DNA from: an uncultured Gammaproteobacteria bacterium
Lineage (GTDB): Bacteria; Pseudomonadota; Gammaproteobacteria; Pseudomonadales; Pseudohongiellaceae
Direction: 5' to 3'
Assembly: GCA_903889815.1 (NCBI GenBank)
Contig: CAISYX010000413.1
Coordinates: forward strand, 1 to 8,471
Length of the DNA stretch: 8,471 bases
Shown: one piece after another, positions 6,521 to 8,471 of the stretch
Layout: each line of letters starts with the position of its first letter
How positions within the stretch are numbered: position 1 is the stretch's first letter
Made by a program: the position numbers and the translations under genes
The notes under the pieces: generated by a model
What the model saw: the letters and a program-made list of their open reading frames with translations, nothing else
What the model was told of the DNA's origin: nothing
Database searches by the model: none

Positions 6521-6567
6521 GCATCAGGCCGAACAGATCAGCCCCTGCACGCCCAGCACCACGCATG

Positions 6568-6604
6568 TGACTCCCGCAGTCGCGCGAGTCGCCGGGAGCC
6601 AGTC
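6568..6604 (+). repeat. GC-rich imperfect hairpin between SRPBCC and transporter genes
   Basis: CTCCCG (6571-6576) pairs with CGGGAG (6593-6598), flanked by TGA (6568-6570) and TCA (6602-6604) with unpaired bases between. The loop contains the palindrome TCGCGCGA (6580-6587). No T-run follows, so it is at best a weak terminator; it could also be an operator for the transporter gene 79 bp downstream. The rest of the 162-bp gap (6521-6682) shows no convincing promoter; a CATTAT at 6642-6647 lacks a good -35 partner. Confidence 0.35.
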
Positions 6605-6682
6605 AATTCGCATCCGGGTGTCCTTTCAAAAACATTCGAGGCATTATTCCACGGCACCTTTCACAAGAACCAGACGATAACG

Positions 6683-8197
6683 ATGACGACCATGGAAGAC
6701 AACGCTGTCAGGCGCGCATACACCCAGGCTCAGCGGGTCGGCCTTTACCTCGGCCCCGCCTTGTTCACGCTCACCTTGCTGTTCTTCGAACCGGACGGCC
6801 TGAGCTTCGAAGCCCGCGCCGTGCTGGCGACGACGCTGTGGGTCGCTACCTGGTGGATCACGGAATCCATCCCCATTCCCGTCACGTCGCTGTTGCCGAT
6901 CGTCCTGCTTCCAGCGACCGGCGCACTGAGCAATGCCGCTGTCACCGCAGCCTATGGCGACGACATCATCTTCCTGTTTCTGGGTGGATTCTTCATTGCA
7001 TCGGCCGTCGAGAAATGGAATCTGCATCGCCGCATCGCACTGGGCATCATCGCGTTCGTGGGCACCAGCACGCAGCGGATTCTGCTCGGCTTCATGATCG
7101 CCACGGCCTTTCTGTCGATGTGGGTGTCGAACACCGCAGCCGTCATGATGATGATCCCCATGGCACTGGCCATCACCGCGCAGGTGGCGGCGGCGCTCAA
7201 GGACACTCCGGAAGAGGGTGACATTCCCATCTTCGAGAAGGCGCTGATCTTCGGCGTAGGGTACGCCGGGACGATTGGCGGAGTGGGCACGCTGATCGGC
7301 ACGCCGCCCATCACCATCCTTGCCGCCCAGATGCGGGAGCTGTTCGATGTCGAGATCAGTTTCGCCTCCTGGATGATGGTAGGCGTGCCGTTGGTAATCA
7401 CCCTGCTGACAGCCACCTGGCTGTATCTGGGACGCGTCGCGTTTCCCATGCGCATTCACGGCATTCCCGGCGGCCGGGCGCTGATCGCCAACGAACGCGC
7501 GAAGCTCGGGCGCATCTCCTACGAAGAAACCGTTGTCGCCATTGTGTTTGCCGGCGCCGCGTTCCTCTGGATCACCCGGGGCTTCCTGTGGACAGGCCTG
7601 TTCCCGGAACTGCGCGACGGCATGATTGCCGTGCTGGCAGCCATGGTGCTGTTCATGGTGCCGGTGGGCAGTGGCGGGCAGGGGCGAGTTCTGGACTGGA
7701 AGGATTCCCGGGACATCCCCTGGGGCATCCTGCTGCTGTTCGGCGGAGGACTGGCCATTGCGGTGGGCTTTCGGGATACCGGGCTGTCCAGCTGGATGGG
7801 CTCGCAGCTGACCGTGCTGGACAACGTCCATGTGCTGGTCATCATCACCTGCGCAACGCTGCTGGTGATGTTTCTGAGCGAGGTCACCTCGAATACGGCC
7901 ACCGCGACGATGATTCTGCCCGTCGCCGCGGCCCTGGCGCTGACACTGAACATTCACCCCTTTGCGCTGATGATCGCCTGTGCGCTGGCAGCCAACTGCG
8001 CCTTCATGCTGCCGGCGGGCACCCCTCCGAATGCCATCATCTTTGCTACCGAAAAACTGACCATCCGGGAAATGGTGTGGGTGGGTTTCATCATCAACCT
8101 GGTGTCCACGCTCCTCATCGTGCTGCTGGTGTACTACCTGGTGCCGGTGGTATTCAGCATTGATTTGAACGTGGTGCCCGACTCCTTGAGGCTGTAA
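6683..8197 (+). CDS. DASS/SLC13 family sodium-coupled anion (dicarboxylate) symporter
   Basis: This 504-residue inner-membrane protein has the full length and inverted-repeat layout of the divalent anion:Na+ symporter family (VcINDY, NaDC). Each half carries the sodium and substrate-binding signature: SNT at 149-151 (WVSNTAAVMMMIP) with GTLIGTPP at 202-209, and SNT at 403-405 (SNTATATMILP) with LPAGTPPNAI at 443-452. The first SNT position closely matches that of VcINDY. Other family marks are ATWWITESIPIPVTSLLP (55-72), DDIIFLFLGGFFIA (93-106), and WGILLLFGGGLAIAVGF (347-363). About eleven or more hydrophobic segments are visible. Likely cargo is a C4-dicarboxylate such as succinate, though sulfate or other anions cannot be excluded. 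There is no clear ribosome site before ATG 6683; ATG 6692 (residue 4) is an alternative with no better site. It is separated from the SRPBCC gene by 162 bp and is probably its own unit. Confidence 0.92.
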   Translation: MTTMEDNAVRRAYTQAQRVGLYLGPALFTLTLLFFEPDGLSFEARAVLATTLWVATWWITESIPIPVTSLLPIVLLPATGALSNAAVTAAYGDDIIFLFLGGFFIASAVEKWNLHRRIALGIIAFVGTSTQRILLGFMIATAFLSMWVSNTAAVMMMIPMALAITAQVAAALKDTPEEGDIPIFEKALIFGVGYAGTIGGVGTLIGTPPITILAAQMRELFDVEISFASWMMVGVPLVITLLTATWLYLGRVAFPMRIHGIPGGRALIANERAKLGRISYEETVVAIVFAGAAFLWITRGFLWTGLFPELRDGMIAVLAAMVLFMVPVGSGGQGRVLDWKDSRDIPWGILLLFGGGLAIAVGFRDTGLSSWMGSQLTVLDNVHVLVIITCATLLVMFLSEVTSNTATATMILPVAAALALTLNIHPFALMIACALAANCAFMLPAGTPPNAIIFATEKLTIREMVWVGFIINLVSTLLIVLLVYYLVPVVFSIDLNVVPDSLRL

Positions 8198-8251
8198 ATG
8201 CAAACGGCGGCATTGATAACGATATGGAAAAAGACTCACGCAATGCATGGT

Positions 8252-8471
8252 TCAGATTCGGTAAAAAGCCTTTTTGATCCCCCACGCCAGCACGATTCCC
8301 GTCACCATGACTCCGTTCGCAAGAATGGTCGTGTAGTAGAGATCGAAAGGTGCCGCAGCATCCAGCCAGCCATTGCTTAGTGCCAGAGTCCATCCCGTGA
8401 ACAGCAACGTGGCACCGATGCCGATCCACGGAATGATGCCTCTGCATTTGTCCGTGATGAAGGCAATCAGA
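8252..8471 (-). CDS. C-terminal fragment of a membrane protein (5' end outside window)
   Basis: A minus-strand frame open from the right edge (first full codon at 8470) encodes 72 residues before a TGA at 8252-8254. The sequence contains two apparent membrane helices, IIPWIGIGATLLFTGWTLAL (residues 12-31 of the fragment) and a second around TTILANGVMVTGIVLAWGI (47-65), followed by a short basic cytoplasmic tail KKAFYRI. The loop between them is short and includes AAAPFDLYY. The hydrophobic layout is far more protein-like than the competing minus-strand frame rich in His, Arg and Cys. It converges on the symporter gene with 54 bp between them. The family cannot be told from the tail alone; a transporter or small integral membrane protein is plausible. 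Confidence 0.65.
   Translation of the reverse strand, partial: LIAFITDKCRGIIPWIGIGATLLFTGWTLALSNGWLDAAAPFDLYYTTILANGVMVTGIVLAWGIKKAFYRI

Noticed and set aside
6644..8248. Long minus-strand open frame opposite the symporter
   Set aside because: Its translation is dominated by His, Gln, Arg and Gly with no fold-like pattern, while the plus strand encodes a clear DASS transporter; it is an antisense shadow of GC-rich coding.
8198..8380. Small plus-strand frame starting directly after the symporter stop
   Set aside because: No ribosome site, no motif, and it overlaps the more protein-like minus-strand membrane fragment.

Overview
The window is about 61% GC by eye and carries eight protein-coding genes that I can support, plus a fragment of a ninth at the right edge. 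The gene set suggests a Gammaproteobacterium, possibly a marine or oligotrophic one. YehS-type (DUF1456) and YbcJ-type (S4) proteins are typical of Gammaproteobacteria, and the left end pairs a large TonB-dependent receptor with a Tat-exported aminotransferase. I cannot name the genus. No rRNA, tRNA, CRISPR array, insertion sequence or phage gene is visible.

Left block (1-3277, + strand): the C-terminal part of an outer-membrane TonB-dependent receptor is followed after 15 bp by a HisC-like, PLP-dependent aminotransferase that carries a twin-arginine signal. A strong intrinsic terminator closes this unit. The receptor probably imports an amine or amino-acid-like compound that the aminotransferase acts on in the periplasm; this is inferred from gene order and signals only.

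Middle block (3371-4704, + strand): a secreted alpha/beta hydrolase with an altered active-site neighbourhood is followed by a small exported protein of unknown function with one cysteine pair. Converging on these from the minus strand (4763-5602) are a DUF1456/YehS protein and a small S4 RNA-binding protein, probably one operon read DUF1456 then S4.

Right block (5681-8197, + strand): starting from a plausible sigma70-type promoter shared with the divergent DUF1456 side, there is an unknown four-cysteine secreted protein, then an SRPBCC (START-like) protein, and after 162 bp a DASS/SLC13-type sodium-coupled anion or dicarboxylate transporter. The end of the window holds the C-terminal 72 residues of a minus-strand membrane protein.

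Most of the window is recognisable housekeeping or transport content. The most interesting part is the receptor plus Tat-aminotransferase pair, because a periplasmic PLP enzyme is unusual and its substrate is not evident. I found nothing that amounts to a clearly new multi-gene system.
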